This document shows, piece after piece, positions 51,316-62,698 of a stretch of 64,000 nt of DNA; within the stretch, counting starts at the first letter, position 1; every line of letters starts with the position of its first letter. The DNA comes from Holothuria scabra (Eukaryota; Echinodermata; Holothuroidea; Aspidochirotida; Holothuriidae), in the NCBI GenBank assembly GCA_037179385.1, contig CM074181.1, positions 52,214,297 to 52,278,296 of the forward strand, read 5' to 3'. Made by a program: the position numbers and the translations under genes. The notes beneath the pieces are model-generated. The model worked only from the letters and a program-made list of their open reading frames with translations, was not told where the DNA came from and did no database searches.

Positions 51316-52260
51316 AGTGGCGTACGAACGAAGGGGGCATTGGCCAGGCTAACGGATGGCATATTTTTATCTTAAAAATTCGTAGTCCTACTTTGGCAAC
51401 ACAGATTTACTTCGCAAGGTAGCATGTTAGTTCACCCAATTTCTCAAAAATTTTCAAAGGGGAAGGATTTTCTCTCCACAGCCCCTCATTGATGCCATTT
51501 TTTTATTCCTAAAAATAGGCAAATTTTGTCAAATTCCACATTTTACTTGAAAAGGAAAACTCTGTAACTCTCTGATCTCATCGATTGCATTTAAGGACAC
51601 CTACATTTATAAAAAAAAAAATTCTCAAAAGGGAGGGACGCATCCCTTAGACTCATTCCCCGGCCGGCATAGACGTAACTGACGGGGGCATGGAAGCGGA
51701 GTGTTCGGGTGCGGTGAGCAATAATTTGACATATATCATACCAGAGATATTAGGGGTAAAATCATGAACAGTCGGGAGTTCGAGCAGTCACAGACAACTT
51801 CATTAATTCAGTGGGTCTTGAATTTTGCCAAGAGTCGCAACAGAGAAGCATTAGCATATTTTCAATTCCGTTGTAAAGAATCAAGACCACTTATATGATA
51901 GTGGTAGAACACATTATGTGGTAACATTCTGATCACTTATCATGTTCCTTTTTTTTTTTTTTTTTTTGTTATTTCAAACGAAAGTTAAACATGAAGATTG
52001 TTTAGATTCTGTTTCCAAGCATAAAGACGCAATTTTTGGCCATCTGAGGGTTCGCAATTTTCAAAATTTTCTTTACGCTCCGCTCCAACTAATGGTAGCG
52101 CTCCGCTTAGATAGTTTTTCGGGCAAAATAACATTGCATTTTATTGCAAACGACAAGCGAAGATAGCCATTCGTTAAATTCTTTGTATAAGTCTGGAAAA
52201 TGCTATCTTCGGCAATCTGAGGGGCGTGATTTTTCGAAATTTTTTGACGCTTCCCTCAGA
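51316..52260. repeat. Dispersed repeat family R, copy 4
   Basis: Starts CAGTGGCGTACGAACG and parallels 37698-38700 in order, including TCCTAAAAATAGGCAAATTT and the module CTAATGGTAGCGCTCCGCTT near 52090. The T-run at 51950-51967 is internal. Confidence 0.7.
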
Positions 52261-52399
52261 AATTGTGTTCACCTTTGGGACCCCAAATTTGGTTAGACCC
52301 TTTGACAAGTAATCTGGGAACACAAACCATTACCATAGCAATCATTTCGTTTTAAGCTGCTATCAATTTCATCCCTAAAGTGTTTAACATCTCATCCTC

Positions 52400-52590
52400 C
52401 TTATGGAGTGCTGAGATTGTAAGAACTGAAGAAAAAAAAGCATTCCTTGCCAACATAAGGAAATGATAAAAATTCTGCCGCATTCAAGTTGCGGATATGT
52501 CGAAAAATACAGCCCGATTTGAATGGAAGTTTCACCAAAGTGTGTAAGATTAGTCTTTCTTTCACAGTTTTGGTCCATGTCCCCTTTCAG
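52400..52590. repeat. Dispersed repeat family P, copy 3
   Basis: Third copy, ending about 50 bp before the FReD exon: CAACATAAGGAAATGATAAA, GATATGTCGAAAAATACA, TTTGAATGGAAGTTTCACCA. Confidence 0.65.
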
Positions 52591-52642
52591 AACATCCTCA
52601 TTGCAGAAAGAAACAACATGGTGTCCTTTTTGTTTTTTACAG

Positions 52643-52785
52643 GGCCCCCACTCCCCGCTAAGGACTGTTCTCAGTTGCTTGAAGAGGGCGTTGCAGTAAG
52701 TGGTGTCTATCAGATACAACCAGTTACCTATCCTCAGCCGTTTTATGTCTACTGTGACATGGAGACAGATGGAGGCGGATGGACG
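52643..52785 (+). CDS. FReD lectin gene 2, exon 3 (start of the fibrinogen-related domain)
   Basis: The acceptor TTTTTGTTTTTTACAG leads into PPLPAKDCSQLLEEGVAVSG, then VYQIQPVTYPQPFYVYCDME, TDGGGWT. This is the opening of a FReD: the first conserved cysteine (KDC), SGVY.I.P, and the second cysteine in YCDMETDGGGWT. The first two bases complete a Gly codon begun in the micro-exon. The exon ends in phase 0 at donor GTTCGT (52786), which is GT but otherwise a weak match. Continuing into 57363 gives GGGWT-IFQRR, the usual FReD sequence, so the border is sound. No collagen-like or coiled-coil part precedes the domain, unlike vertebrate ficolins. Confidence 0.92.
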
Positions 52786-52892
52786 GTTCGTCATTTTTTT
52801 ATGTTTATCTTTCCGTTTTATAAGGAAAGCCATCTATTGGATTTAAGCTAATGATGGAATAACATTATTCTGGATGCATACTCATCAGTGTT

Positions 52893-53480
52893 TGATTTGA
52901 TTTGATTTATTTATTTGTATTCATTTTTTCATTGTATAAAACACAAGACACAAACAAATATAAAAAACAGTAAACAAAAAAGGAAGCTACAGGCAAAGAC
53001 AGAAATATAAGACATAAAATACGAGTGAAAGGAGTTACAAACAGAGTACAAGGGATCAACCAAAAGGCCTTACAAACCTTATTTCCCTTGGGGTCCCTAA
53101 GGACGCCCTAAGGACGAAACAAGAAACAATTGCACAAGGAAGTGGGAGAAAGTTGGAATATTGCACCGTGGATGAAAGACACCGGCGGACAGTATTAAAG
53201 GCAATGCTCCTTAGAGACATTGCTCTGCTAAAAGTGATTAGTTTGCAAGATGATTCTTGGCGCATAATTTAAAACAGGAAAGATTTTTAATTTGCTTTAA
53301 TGTGTTAGGAAGGAAGTTCCAAAGTTCAATACCTGTAAAGAAAAAGGTGCCGTCAGAGGATCCTTTAATTCTAGGGACAAGGAAGTTAATTGGGCTTCCC
53401 CTGGTACTGTGTTGATGGATATCCTTCAATCTAGTAAAAATGAATTTACGATACTCCGGACAGGTGTCATTAAAAATCTT
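52893..53480 (-). mobile_element. CR1/L2-like LINE, 3' fragment
   Basis: Minus-strand frame 53238-53429 reads HQHSTRGSPINFLVPRI, then GTFFFTGIELWNFLPNTLKQ and IKNLSCFKLCAKNHL, the C-terminal end of CR1/L2-type reverse-transcriptase proteins (TRGS..., G..LWN.LP...). A 3' UTR of about 300 bp follows and ends in (ATCAA)n-type repeats on the minus strand (52893-52912), as such elements do. It lies in gene 2 intron 3, antisense. Confidence 0.8.
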
Positions 53481-53484
53481 AAAA

Positions 53485-54410
53485 ACCAGATAAGTTTAAG
53501 TTGTTGCACCTTGTCGCAAACAGACAGATTTAGATAATATTATGTTATGGACATCTCGATCCAGCTCGCTTCCAGAAAGGCTCGGAGACAGGTTTGTAGC
53601 CTTGGACTCGTTTCTCTAGCCTTGGATTAATTTTGAGCTGGGACATTTGAGGTCAGATATGAAATGATGTGTAACATATAATTTCACTTATCAGTTTCCT
53701 GCGGCATGAGTAAAAGATTCAGTTTGTCTCGCTAAATCTGCCGCAGTGTCGCATGCAGCAAAATGCCGCACCATCTGATCATAGGATCTTAATAGTGGGG
53801 TATGTAGGGTGATGGTCCTTAAGCAGTGGATTTGGAATGTATACTAGCTATCATGACCTGGAAATGTAAATTGAGCAATTCTTCCTTTGTTAAAAAACCT
53901 GAAAAGTTTTTTTTTTACCCCTACTGGGTTTTTCCTCGCAGGCAACGCAGCCATCAGATGGTCTATTTTGATGACTATTTTGTCATTTCTTACACAGAAC
54001 TAAAAACATTTGTTCATTTTTTAGAAGCTGAGCCTGTTTATAGGGTAAAGACCTTACACCTACCATATCTGACTCTAGCGGAAATTGTTAGCATACAAGG
54101 AAATCAAAGGTACAATTTCAAATAAAATGAATAGATTTGATTTAGATATGTTATTAAGGACTTGGTAAACTATTTTATGACTTTTGAAGTAATGCAATTC
54201 ATTAAGTCCACATTGAAGCCTACACTAAACTTCGCCTTCGTTTGGAAGATGTCTGAGGCACTTTATGGGAGACATGTGAACATTCCCAAGATCGTCTGGA
54301 TATACAAAACGTTCCCGCATCCACGAAACATCTTTTAAAAGTTGAATTTACTTGTATTATTCATCAAATTGGTGGCATTGGACGAGAACGAAGGTTCACG
54401 AGATGAATAA
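53485..54410. other. Intron 3 sequence, nothing recognised
   Basis: Contains a 99-codon plus-strand frame (53826-54125, ending GNQRYNFK) with no recognisable domain. No splice border ties it to the FReD gene. Confidence 0.45.
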
Positions 54411-54414
54411 TTTA

Positions 54415-54690
54415 AAATGAGACAGAATCCTCTGCGAGACCGGAAATAAGAAAAGGTTCGCAAAAAAAAAAAAAAAAAAAAAATGTAAAAAGGGTTTGTG
54501 AGATCAAAAGGGTGAAAGGGTCAGCGAGACCGAATACGAGAAATGGTTCACGAGACAGAACATGAAGGCGAGCGGGGTTTGTATTTCTGTCTCGCGAACC
54601 TCTTCTCATTTCGGTCTCTCAAACCTTCGAGTTCGTAGGCCTTCCGCCTCGCGGGCTATAACCGTCTTATTATCCTCTTTCAGTCCGTCA
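54415..54690. repeat. Foldback minisatellite, copy 3
   Basis: Forward units (GCGAGACCGGAAATAAGAAA and others) with an A-run at 54463-54483, then reversed units TGTCTCGCGAACCTCTTCTC and TTCGGTCTCTC. It ends CGCGGGCTATAACCGTCTTA, parallel to copy 1 near 877. Confidence 0.75.
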
Positions 54691-54699
54691 TAAAAGAAA

Positions 54700-56640
54700 G
54701 GTTCTCAGAGGAGAAATCAGAGTTTGTTTTCCACGACTTTAATCTGCAACACAACCATTCAATAAGTTAGAACCAACAAAAATGGTTTGCCATCATGATC
54801 GGAAATTGTGATTGGTCACCGTATGGATGAGTCTGTCTAGTCTTTCATATGTGTAGCCTTCTTTTTGCCCGAAAAAATATTAAAAAAAAATTCATACAAC
54901 ACATTTTTATTAACACCAAATTAGCGTTTTGTTTCACTTAAAAGACCCTGTCATATCTGTTGATATTGATTAATTATCAGAAAAATGAGGTAAAGACAAA
55001 ATTGGAACGGAACGTTAATATTCGCTTTCAAACTTTAATTGTCCTTTTAAGCGGTTAAGGGTGGCTTTGCGCTGTGCACAGTTCAGCCGGGGGTCTTTAG
55101 CTGAGGTATTGCTGTCGTGCACGGCAACTTGAAATATGACGCTTTCATTTCTCTTTGTGTTTATAAGTGCCTGGCATTTCACTATATTTGGTCAGATTTG
55201 GTTGAAACTTGGTAGATATGTTAGCGAAAGTAATATGTTTATACTACAAGCCTATTTGATTAATGTTACCAATATTTGACCTCGGAAGAAGGCTTTGTTT
55301 GAAAACGTAAATGTCCCTACTAGTCGTTTAGCTTTGTACTAAATATGCTAAAATGCTTCATAAAGGAAATTCAATTAGTGCTGAAAGAAATTTCACCTAC
55401 TTATATGCTGTCTTTATAATTTGAGGAAATGGCAGTGCTTTCTGTAAAACAATTCTGGCCCGGCTTGAAATGTTTGAGTTTTAGAAGGTCTCTTTGCAAA
55501 GATACGGGTCGTTCCATTAAAGATAAAGTGATATGTTGTCAAACATTTGGAAGACAGAGTGGCAAGTGGTTCTGGAGTTTGTATAGGGGAAAATTTTGAA
55601 TCTTATGAGAGACCAAAGTCGGAAAACCGCACTGTCGTTAACATGTGTTACCATGATCTGGTTTCACATATGACAAATTTTCGATTTGTTTTATTTTAAA
55701 GAGTCAGATGCGATCGCCATTGCCCCTTGTAGCTACACCCCTGGGTAAATTTTGGGTACCGTACTTTTTCAAAAGTCCCCTCGAATCTAACGTGAATAGC
55801 CAACAGTGAAATTAAACAGTGTGTACTTCCTAAAGGCTCCGTAAAAGCTACGTCCTCGCGAAATAGCACCAAACCTAACTGGCCAACCTCATTGCATTCC
55901 GTTGTTTTAAATTATATGTCTTCTACTAGGGGCTCCGCTCTAAACTCACTGAAAAGAAGAGATGCCATACATGATCTTAGCCATAAAGATAGAGAAATAT
56001 ATCATTTTGTTTTCCCTACCTGGGATAAGATGAGGTAAAGCAACGTTGTTGCTCTTGTTGTTGTAGCAATCGTGGGCTTGGATCCATTCCAAGATGTGGG
56101 GAGACTTTTCCGATAGCGCATACTGTATGGTATTTGGTAGCATAAGCAGACATATTATTTTTTTTATAAACTATTTTGTAGAAATAACCATGTAGAAATC
56201 AACTACACACTTGTTACTGGCAAATAACTTATCATTCTACAAGTATACAGAATCACGTAACAACTTCAAACAAGTGTAAGGCGTTGCAATTGTACATAGG
56301 TCTTGCGGTAGATACCCTGTGTGCCTGGTTTGGTAGGCCTGCAACTTGTCCCCTTCGGTAGAGTTGACAAGTATACTAAGAGTCCTCCGCCCCATTCTAT
56401 GGGTTGGCGACTGACGAGAGGAAATTATGGCCTAAAATACCTCCCAGATTGCTGGAAATGGCACTTCCAAGGAATATAAATAGTGTTAACACTGCCATTC
56501 TATATTTTAAACTCTAGGGCAGCTTTTCTTCTCGTCATGTGTGGGATATGTTTTGGAGATGTCCCCTCTTCCAAAAAAGTGAGGGACGCGCCCCCGTCCC
56601 CCATGATCCACATCCCATGGTAGCAAAAGTCTAATGTAAA
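54700..56640. other. Intron 3 sequence, nothing recognised
   Basis: No counterpart of this 1.9 kb is seen in the gene 1 copy of the duplication, which passes from about 930 to 1010 at the corresponding place. No coding or RNA-gene signal. Confidence 0.5.
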
Positions 56641-56727
56641 GTACGGCCGAACCCCTAGTTTTTGTTCGTTTGGTCTGAACATTTAAATTTAGAGAGATTT
56701 AGAGACGCATACAGCTTGCGAAAATAA

Positions 56728-57142
56728 GGCTCCGTCCACACTATGCGTCTCGATGCGACGCAACTCATTGCAACGAGATTGTTCAGGCGCGCTTCAAGGT
56801 GTGGAATGCTTTGCAACAAGTTGCAAGTAGACGCCCAACCCAGTTTCATGCGACCGAGCATGTTCGATCGCATGAAACTGAAAAGTGCAACTGACAACAA
56901 TGAAGGACTTATGGAATGAAGGCAGCGAAGGTCAGTTAATTGAAATGGACAGAACACATTCCTGTCTCTTCACCGTAACAAATAAAGAGAAAGGTAGAAT
57001 TTTGCGTGAATCGCTAGATGGACCTGCGACTTGTTGCATAATGTGGACACAATGTGCTCTTAAAACTATTTAGTCGTTAGTCGCTTACCACGACAAGACA
57101 GTCTTGTTGCAGTAAGTCGCGTCGCAAAGTGTGGACGGGACT
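56728..57142 (+). mobile_element. Harbinger-like element with MADF remnant, copy 2
   Basis: Left end GGCTCCGTCCACACT, right end AGTGTGGACGGGACT, with target duplication TAA at 56725-56727 and 57143-57145. The duplicated gene 1 segment has the empty site GCGAAAATAAGGGAA (TAA at 1088-1090). A short frame from 56900 reads MKDLWNEGSEGQLIEMDRTH, then SCLFTVTNKEK, a MADF-domain start. TWA duplications and a MADF/Myb-type second ORF are known marks of PIF/Harbinger transposons. It lies 220 bp upstream of the FReD exon. Confidence 0.85.
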
Positions 57143-57362
57143 TAAGGGAACGCAGTAAACTATATGCTAGGTTCAAATTGTGCTGGGAGTTGCAAAAGAA
57201 ACACCTTGTGCAACTCTTTGCTTTGCCTAGCCGCGTTGTGTGCCTCACATTTACATGGGGCAACGAATTACTAACATGTGCATTGTGGAAACTGCTTCGT
57301 AGATACGTAGTACTTCCATTACTGTTGCACGTAGTTTCTTTTTTCATGGGTCGTACATGCAG

Positions 57363-57624
57363 ATCTTTCAAAGACGTTTGGATGGTTCTGTTGGATTCTA
57401 TCGTGGCTGGGGGGATTATAAAGAAGGATTTGGAAATATCAACTCGGAATACTGGCTCGGAAACGAAAAGTTGTTCTACCTAACTGCACAAGGTGTGTAC
57501 GAAATGAGAGTGGATTTGGAGGATTTCGAAGGGGAGACAAGGCACGCTTTGTACGACAAGTTTCGCATCGGTGACGAAAAAACCTTCTACAAACTGTTGT
57601 TAGGAACTTACAGTGGCAATTCAG
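57363..57624 (+). CDS. FReD lectin gene 2, exon 4 (middle of the fibrinogen-related domain)
   Basis: Follows acceptor CGTACATGCAG in phase 0 and ends in phase 1 at donor GTAAGG (57625). It encodes IFQRRLDGSVGFYRGWGDY, KEGFGNINSEYWLGNEKLF, YEMRVDLEDFEGETRHALYD and YSGNSG. It is the counterpart of the gene 1 exon at 1469: equal length, 12 base differences, 9 of them changing the amino acid (V/I, A/G, V/E, H/Y, D/G, T/K, D/E, S/T, A/S from gene 1 to gene 2). The reading frame is intact. A terminal exon like 15925-16178 is expected beyond the right edge of the window. Confidence 0.95.
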
Positions 57625-57721
57625 GTAAGGTCACTTATGGCGCTTGTTGTTGGGTATGTCAATATGTGGGGACGGGTGTGAATGGGGCCTAAGGGAAATT
57701 AGGGTGATCGTTCTACCCACA

Positions 57722-57810
57722 TGAGGAGAAAAGGAAGAAAATAAAAAAAGAAAGGAAGGAAGAAAGAAAAAAAAAGATGAAGAAAAGGGTAGAGAAAAGG
57801 GGTAGTGGTA
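57722..57810. repeat. Polypurine tract
   Basis: About 90 bp almost purely of A and G (GGAAGGAAGAAAGAAA and similar) on the plus strand, just after the exon. Confidence 0.9.
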
Positions 57811-57964
57811 ACCAGCCTAACATCACATGTAGCACCATGTTGGATACAGCCCACCATAAGCCAAATTTCCCAGAGGGGATGGAGAGGTCCCTCTCCTTAT
57901 ACCTTAGATTTTTCACTCAAGATGGCAGTCAGGTTTCATTAAACTTCCAAAGATAAAACACCGG

Positions 57965-58330
57965 TTAGGCCTGCACGTTGAGCGGAGGGTCTGGGTTCGG
58001 GTCCGAGTGAAGCTGATCATTTTTTCGCCGAGTTGTTTACTTTATACATCAAATATTTGTCTAATAATATCTCCTTATTTTCTGCAATAAATTTCAACAT
58101 TTCAAGTCTTCAATGAGAAGCAAAGAATTGTTTTGAGGAGAGTAAATTTTAGTTTCAAAAACCTCAACAGTATTATTTAGCTTTTGATGGCTGCCTCGTC
58201 CCCTCTACGTTGAATTAGAGCGTGACCCTCTCTTCGACCAAATTCTGGGAAACGAAAGAAGAAGAAGCAAAAAATGCTTTGCTAATTAATCATACTGTAA
58301 ATGGTGTAAATATTATATAAATTTTTCTTC
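57965..58330. other. Intron 4, tRNA-like fragment then AT-rich sequence
   Basis: GGGTTCGGGTCC near 57999 looks like a B box, after GGTTAGGCCTGCACGTTG, so a decayed SINE is possible. Nothing else is recognised. Confidence 0.25.
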
Positions 58331-58340
58331 TTTTCTCCTG

Positions 58341-58538
58341 TATGTATGTATGTATGTATGTATGTATGTATGTATGTATGTATGTATGTATGTATGTATG
58401 TATGTATGTATGTATGTATGTATGTATGTATGTATGTATGTATGTATGTATGTATGTATGTATGTATGTATGTATGTATGTATGTATGTATGTATGTATG
58501 TATGTATGCATGCATGTATGTATGTATGTATGTATGCC
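58341..58538. repeat. (TATG)n microsatellite, about 198 bp
   Basis: Around 49 tetranucleotide units with only the variants TGCATGCA near 58508. Long frames on both strands (YVCM and IHTY repeats) are artefacts of a period of four bases. Confidence 0.98.
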
Positions 58539-58539
58539 C

Positions 58540-59433
58540 TGGCCAGGGCTACATTGTGGGGCTGAAACAACCCCCTCACATCCTACAGCCTTCCCCTTGG
58601 TATCAAATGATTGGGAACAAAAAGATCTGTCTAATAATAATAATTTTCTTGGGTGGTGTCCCCGAAGAATTTTTGGGAAAATCCTGCTGATTGTATGAGT
58701 CTCCTTTAAAAAAGTGCGAAAAAATGGAAAAATACGTAAAATTTACAAAAAAATCGTGAGGGCACAAAAAAAAAAAATGAAAATCCTTCGACTATACTTT
58801 ATGTTAATAGTTTATAGATCCAAGATACTAAAAAGTGAAAAGATTTTTGCATGTCTGGGTTTCTTTTTTTAATTTTTGAAAAATCCTTCAAAAATCCTTC
58901 AAAAATCATCAAAAATTGCCCCAAAAACAGCCCTCAGAAAAAAAAATCGTATCTCCGTCATTTTACAGTCGATTTTTAAAAACTTTGCACCATTCAACTC
59001 AGCACAGGCTTAAGATCTCTGCCAGCCTAAGCAAAATGCGATTAGCGCCATCTATCTGTAAGGGAGAGCTAAAAGAAAAGTAACCCCGCGAATTCTGGAA
59101 CAAATTTGCGGAACTGGTTCCACACATATGTATGACAATCATATGCAACAGCGTGGTGACAAGATCATCTTCATGCTTCATAAGATGAGCTACAAATGGG
59201 GTAAGAAGCCATTCCAAACGGGGTTTGTGAACCTGTTTGGAACAAAACGTGGCTAGGTAGTACTTCTGGGATGTTCTGGGTGAGATTTTACAGATTGTTT
59301 TGTCGAAATTTTTGATAATTTCGACAATTTGGTAACCTTTAGTGGTAACGTTTAGTGACGTTAGGCACATACAGTACAGAAAATAGGTTCCCATAGACTT
59401 AGTGTGGAGTGTGAAGTGAGTGTGCTGTAATGG
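58540..59433. other. Intron 4, nothing recognised
   Basis: A-rich with repeated AAAATCCTTCAAAAATC words near 58880-58915. The 150-codon minus-strand frame 58999-59451 has no recognisable domain and runs into the duplicated segment. I do not call it a gene. Confidence 0.45.
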
Positions 59434-59499
59434 GTTAACACAAATGGACACTGTAAATATGTTTATACGAAAGAATGTTGAATAAAAGAGGATAACAAA

Positions 59500-61790
59500 A
59501 AAAAAAGATTAATTAATTAATTAATTAATTAATTTTCAATATTTACCATCGTGCTTAAAGATTGGCTGTATGACTAATATTTACATGGTATTGTGTAAAA
59601 TAGCTCAAACAATGCAAGAAATGTTTACAAAAAGTCAATAAATACCCACAATCGAATATAAGTGTTTTAACAGTGGGCTGCATATCACAATACATAACAA
59701 TTCAAGAAGAAAATAACAGTGAGCTGGAGTAAGCGAATAATAATACGCGTAGGTCTAAACGCATCAGTGCATGAATACCTGGAAAGAAGCAAGTCGATTT
59801 TAGGGACCAACAGAACGAGCCTTACGTAATTGGTATCTCCCAACAATTCCCTTTTAAATGTCCAAGAAGAAATTACAGGGTGCAAAAGCATCTTTAAGAT
59901 CCATGAAGTATATAACACTTTTACCTCGTTTTTTACTGTTTATATAAATATACTTCTCTACTAGAAGAGCAAACTGAAATTTATGCAGAAAGACAACATA
60001 ATTTAAAATTTTATTTTGACATTCCATGCTAAAAATAAAATATTTTAGGTGGAGAATGAGGAAATTATAAGGATGAAGCTTTTGCTTTTGATAACCAAAA
60101 AAGATATCCTCTTTTGAAAAATGAATTTCAGAACCAAACAAAAACGTTTCAACATCACTTAAAAATGAAGCTACATGATTACATTCAACAAAAAGATGAC
60201 TTAGTGTTTCAGTCTTAGAGGTGCAAAAATAACATAAATCAGATTCAGAAATACCCATTACAGTTAAGAGTTTATTCGTAGGGAGAATTCTGTGGAGGAA
60301 ACGGAATTGAAAGTAGGAGAGTTTGGTTTCTGAGACTGATTGCCATGGCATGACAAATATTCCATCCCACTCTTCAGTGGTTATGTGGGGAAACTCTGTT
60401 TTCCATTTTAAAAGCGCTGTAGGTTCCGCAGCGACTTTAGCCAGATACTTGGTCCTGTACACCAGTTGTGAAGTACGATTTGACCGTAGAACTTTATCTA
60501 AGAATTCTGTACAAGCATTATTTATGTTACTTGGAAAACAACCAGACTCTTTCCAGTGCACAGGAATACTGAGGATAAGGCCCCAATAAGTTGTAAACGG
60601 GAAATCATTTAAATGAAACTTCTCCCTAAAAGACTGATAACTTAGCGGATTACCATCATTATTGAAAAAGTCGGAAACAAACTTAACGCCATTACTGAAC
60701 ATAAAATCATAGTAGACCGGAATATTGTTTATGCGGATATAGTGATTATTCCACACAACTTGATCTCCAAAATTTTCAACAGGTAAATGAAAAGTTGCAT
60801 CCAGCCAAGCTCTCACAGTATGATCAAAAAATTGATTAGGAATAACGGGAAGATCATTAGATTTACAGTTACATTGAAAAATAAGCTTTCTTCCCACAGC
60901 AGACAAACTTTCATCAAAGAACAGTTTTTAAACTCCCGCACTGTTATCATAATACCGCTTAACCCACGTACATTTAAAGCTTCTTATAAAACTTGGAATA
61001 TGAACTACCTTCAGACCTCCTTTACTGACATTATTGACAATGCAACTCCTTTTAACTTTGTCTTGGGTACCCGCCCAGACTAAACCATATAAAACTTTCT
61101 CAACATCCTTGATAAAAGATGGAGGTGGGTAGGGAAGAGCTATAAAAAGATAAACTAATTGTGATAATCCAAAAGTTTTGACCAAAAGAGAGCGGCCGGC
61201 CGGGGTTAAGTCTCTCGTAGACCAAACTCGAAGACAACTCTTAAGTCTAGATAACTTTGGGATGAAATTTAGCCTGGAGAGATCGTTGCCGTTATGATTA
61301 AAAGTAATGCCAACATTTTAACTGGACCAGAAAACAATTTAAGGGTGTATAAGTGAACAAATTCTGGGGGTTTCTGAATAAAAGTACCGAGAGGGAAAAG
61401 ACTTGACTAGAAGTGTTGATAGTTAAACCGGATGCTCTTTGAAACAAGTTAAGAATTTGAAGGGTCTCATCAAGAGATTCACGAATGCCATCAAGTATAA
61501 AAGTAGTGTCGTCAGCATACTGGAGAAGTTTTGTTTCTTTACCTTCAACCATAATACCCTTTAATCTGCTCCGGATATCAGCCAAAATTAACTGCGTGGA
61601 GCAGGTATTGCCTACATAAAGCTTCTCGTAAAAACATTTAATATTGTGTAAAATAGATTTTCCTTTAATATAAGTATTTCCATTATCATCACAAATTTTA
61701 TGGATAGTATTACAAATCTTATTACGTCTTTCTAGATTAAGAAAATATTTAGTGTTCTTTTCTCCCTGTTCGACTTTTCTCCCTTTTCTC
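59500..61790 (-). mobile_element. Tx1-type LINE fragment C
   Basis: Paralogue of fragment B by segmental duplication, better preserved at the C-terminal end. 59854-60906 is a continuous 350-codon frame from MSAVGRKLIFQCNCKSNDL through FLHRILPTNKLL and the CYFC...H..C block. 60928-61185 carries GLSQLVYLFIALP. 61298-61790 carries [11 protein letters not shown] and RQ-proximal sequence fused in frame to the linker [12 protein letters not shown], because the finger region between them is deleted. Lacking endonuclease and fingers, it cannot retrotranspose by itself. Confidence 0.88.
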
Positions 61791-61830
61791 CCTGTTCGTT
61801 TACGTATTCCTATAGAAAAAGTGTGTGCAA

Positions 61831-61965
<135 letters not shown>

Positions 61966-62110
61966 ATATAGATAAACAAGAAAAATCCAGCACTCAACAA
62001 AAAACAGGACGAACTGGAGAACTCGATAACAGAAAATTCAGAAAAAAGATGAGAAGTTCAATGTCGGTCACCACACATATATACACAAACATAGGAACAT
62101 AATATAAAAT

Positions 62111-62151
62111 ACTAGACGTTTCGAGCAGGTCTACTGCCCTTGGTCACTAGT
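62111..62151 (-). ncRNA. Hammerhead-ribozyme-like motif, copy 2
   Basis: On the minus strand: ACTAG-TGACCAA-GGGCAG-TAGAC-CTGCTC-GAAAC-GT-CTAGT. Both the outer helix (ACTAG/CTAGT, 5 of 5) and the inner helix (6 of 6 with one G-U) are complete, the best of the three copies. The core departs from CUGANGA and helix III is nearly missing. Confidence 0.4.
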
Positions 62152-62305
62152 GTAAATTGAATAAGGAAAAAGCCAACCAACAAAAGAACAGTAGAAAACA
62201 TACAAAAAAGATAACCCACTTAACCAATTAGTGTCGCATATCCCTAACATTGATACCTAATGGGGCGTAAGTATTCACGCCCCATTTTTTCCTTACTCTA
62301 TTTAC

Positions 62306-62346
62306 ACTAGTGACCAAGGCCAGTAGACCTGCTCGAAACGTCTAGT
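62306..62346 (+). ncRNA. Hammerhead-ribozyme-like motif, copy 3
   Basis: Same motif on the plus strand: perfect outer helix, one C-C mismatch in the inner helix (GGCCAG/CTGCTC). Confidence 0.35.
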
Positions 62347-62430
62347 ATTTTATATTATGTTCCTATATTTGTGTATATATGTGTGGTGACCGACATTGAA
62401 CTTCTCATCTTTTTTCTGATTATATAAATT

Positions 62431-62562
<132 letters not shown>

Positions 62563-62698
62563 CACGGTCGAAAAAGTGAAAAAGAAAAGAAAAACCTGGA
62601 CCGGCAAAAGGGTGCCCACTAAAAAACGAGCACGAACGAAAAGGTGCAAAAAGAGTTAAAACTGGGAAAATTGAGGCTGGATCTTACAAAAAGTAAAT

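Larger units (their letters stand above)
62038..62419. repeat. 133-bp inverted repeat carrying hammerhead-like motifs
   Basis: Arms 62038-62171 and 62287-62419 are almost perfect inverted copies (TCAGAAAAAAGATGAGAAG ... CTTCTCATCTTTTTTCTGA at the outer edges) around a 115-bp centre with the hairpin at 62259-62286. The first duplication copy (8780-9111) has only the right arm. Confidence 0.88.

Noticed and set aside
52786..52851. Reading exon 3 on past the donor (VRHFFMFIFPFYKESH and so on)
   Set aside because: Intron read-through; the FReD continues with FQRR at 57363, so the border at 52785 is preferred despite the weak GTTCGT donor.
53826..54125. 99-codon plus-strand frame in gene 2 intron 3
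   Set aside because: Considered as an extra FReD-gene exon, but phases of exons 3 and 4 already join and the peptide matches nothing known to me.
58999..59451. 150-codon minus-strand frame
   Set aside because: No domain recognised, no splice context, and it crosses the border of the segmental duplication.
59854..60906. 350-codon minus-strand frame as a host gene
   Set aside because: FLHRILPTNKLL and the CYFC...H..C block with an adjoining YADDT reverse transcriptase show it is the C-terminal part of a Tx1-type LINE.
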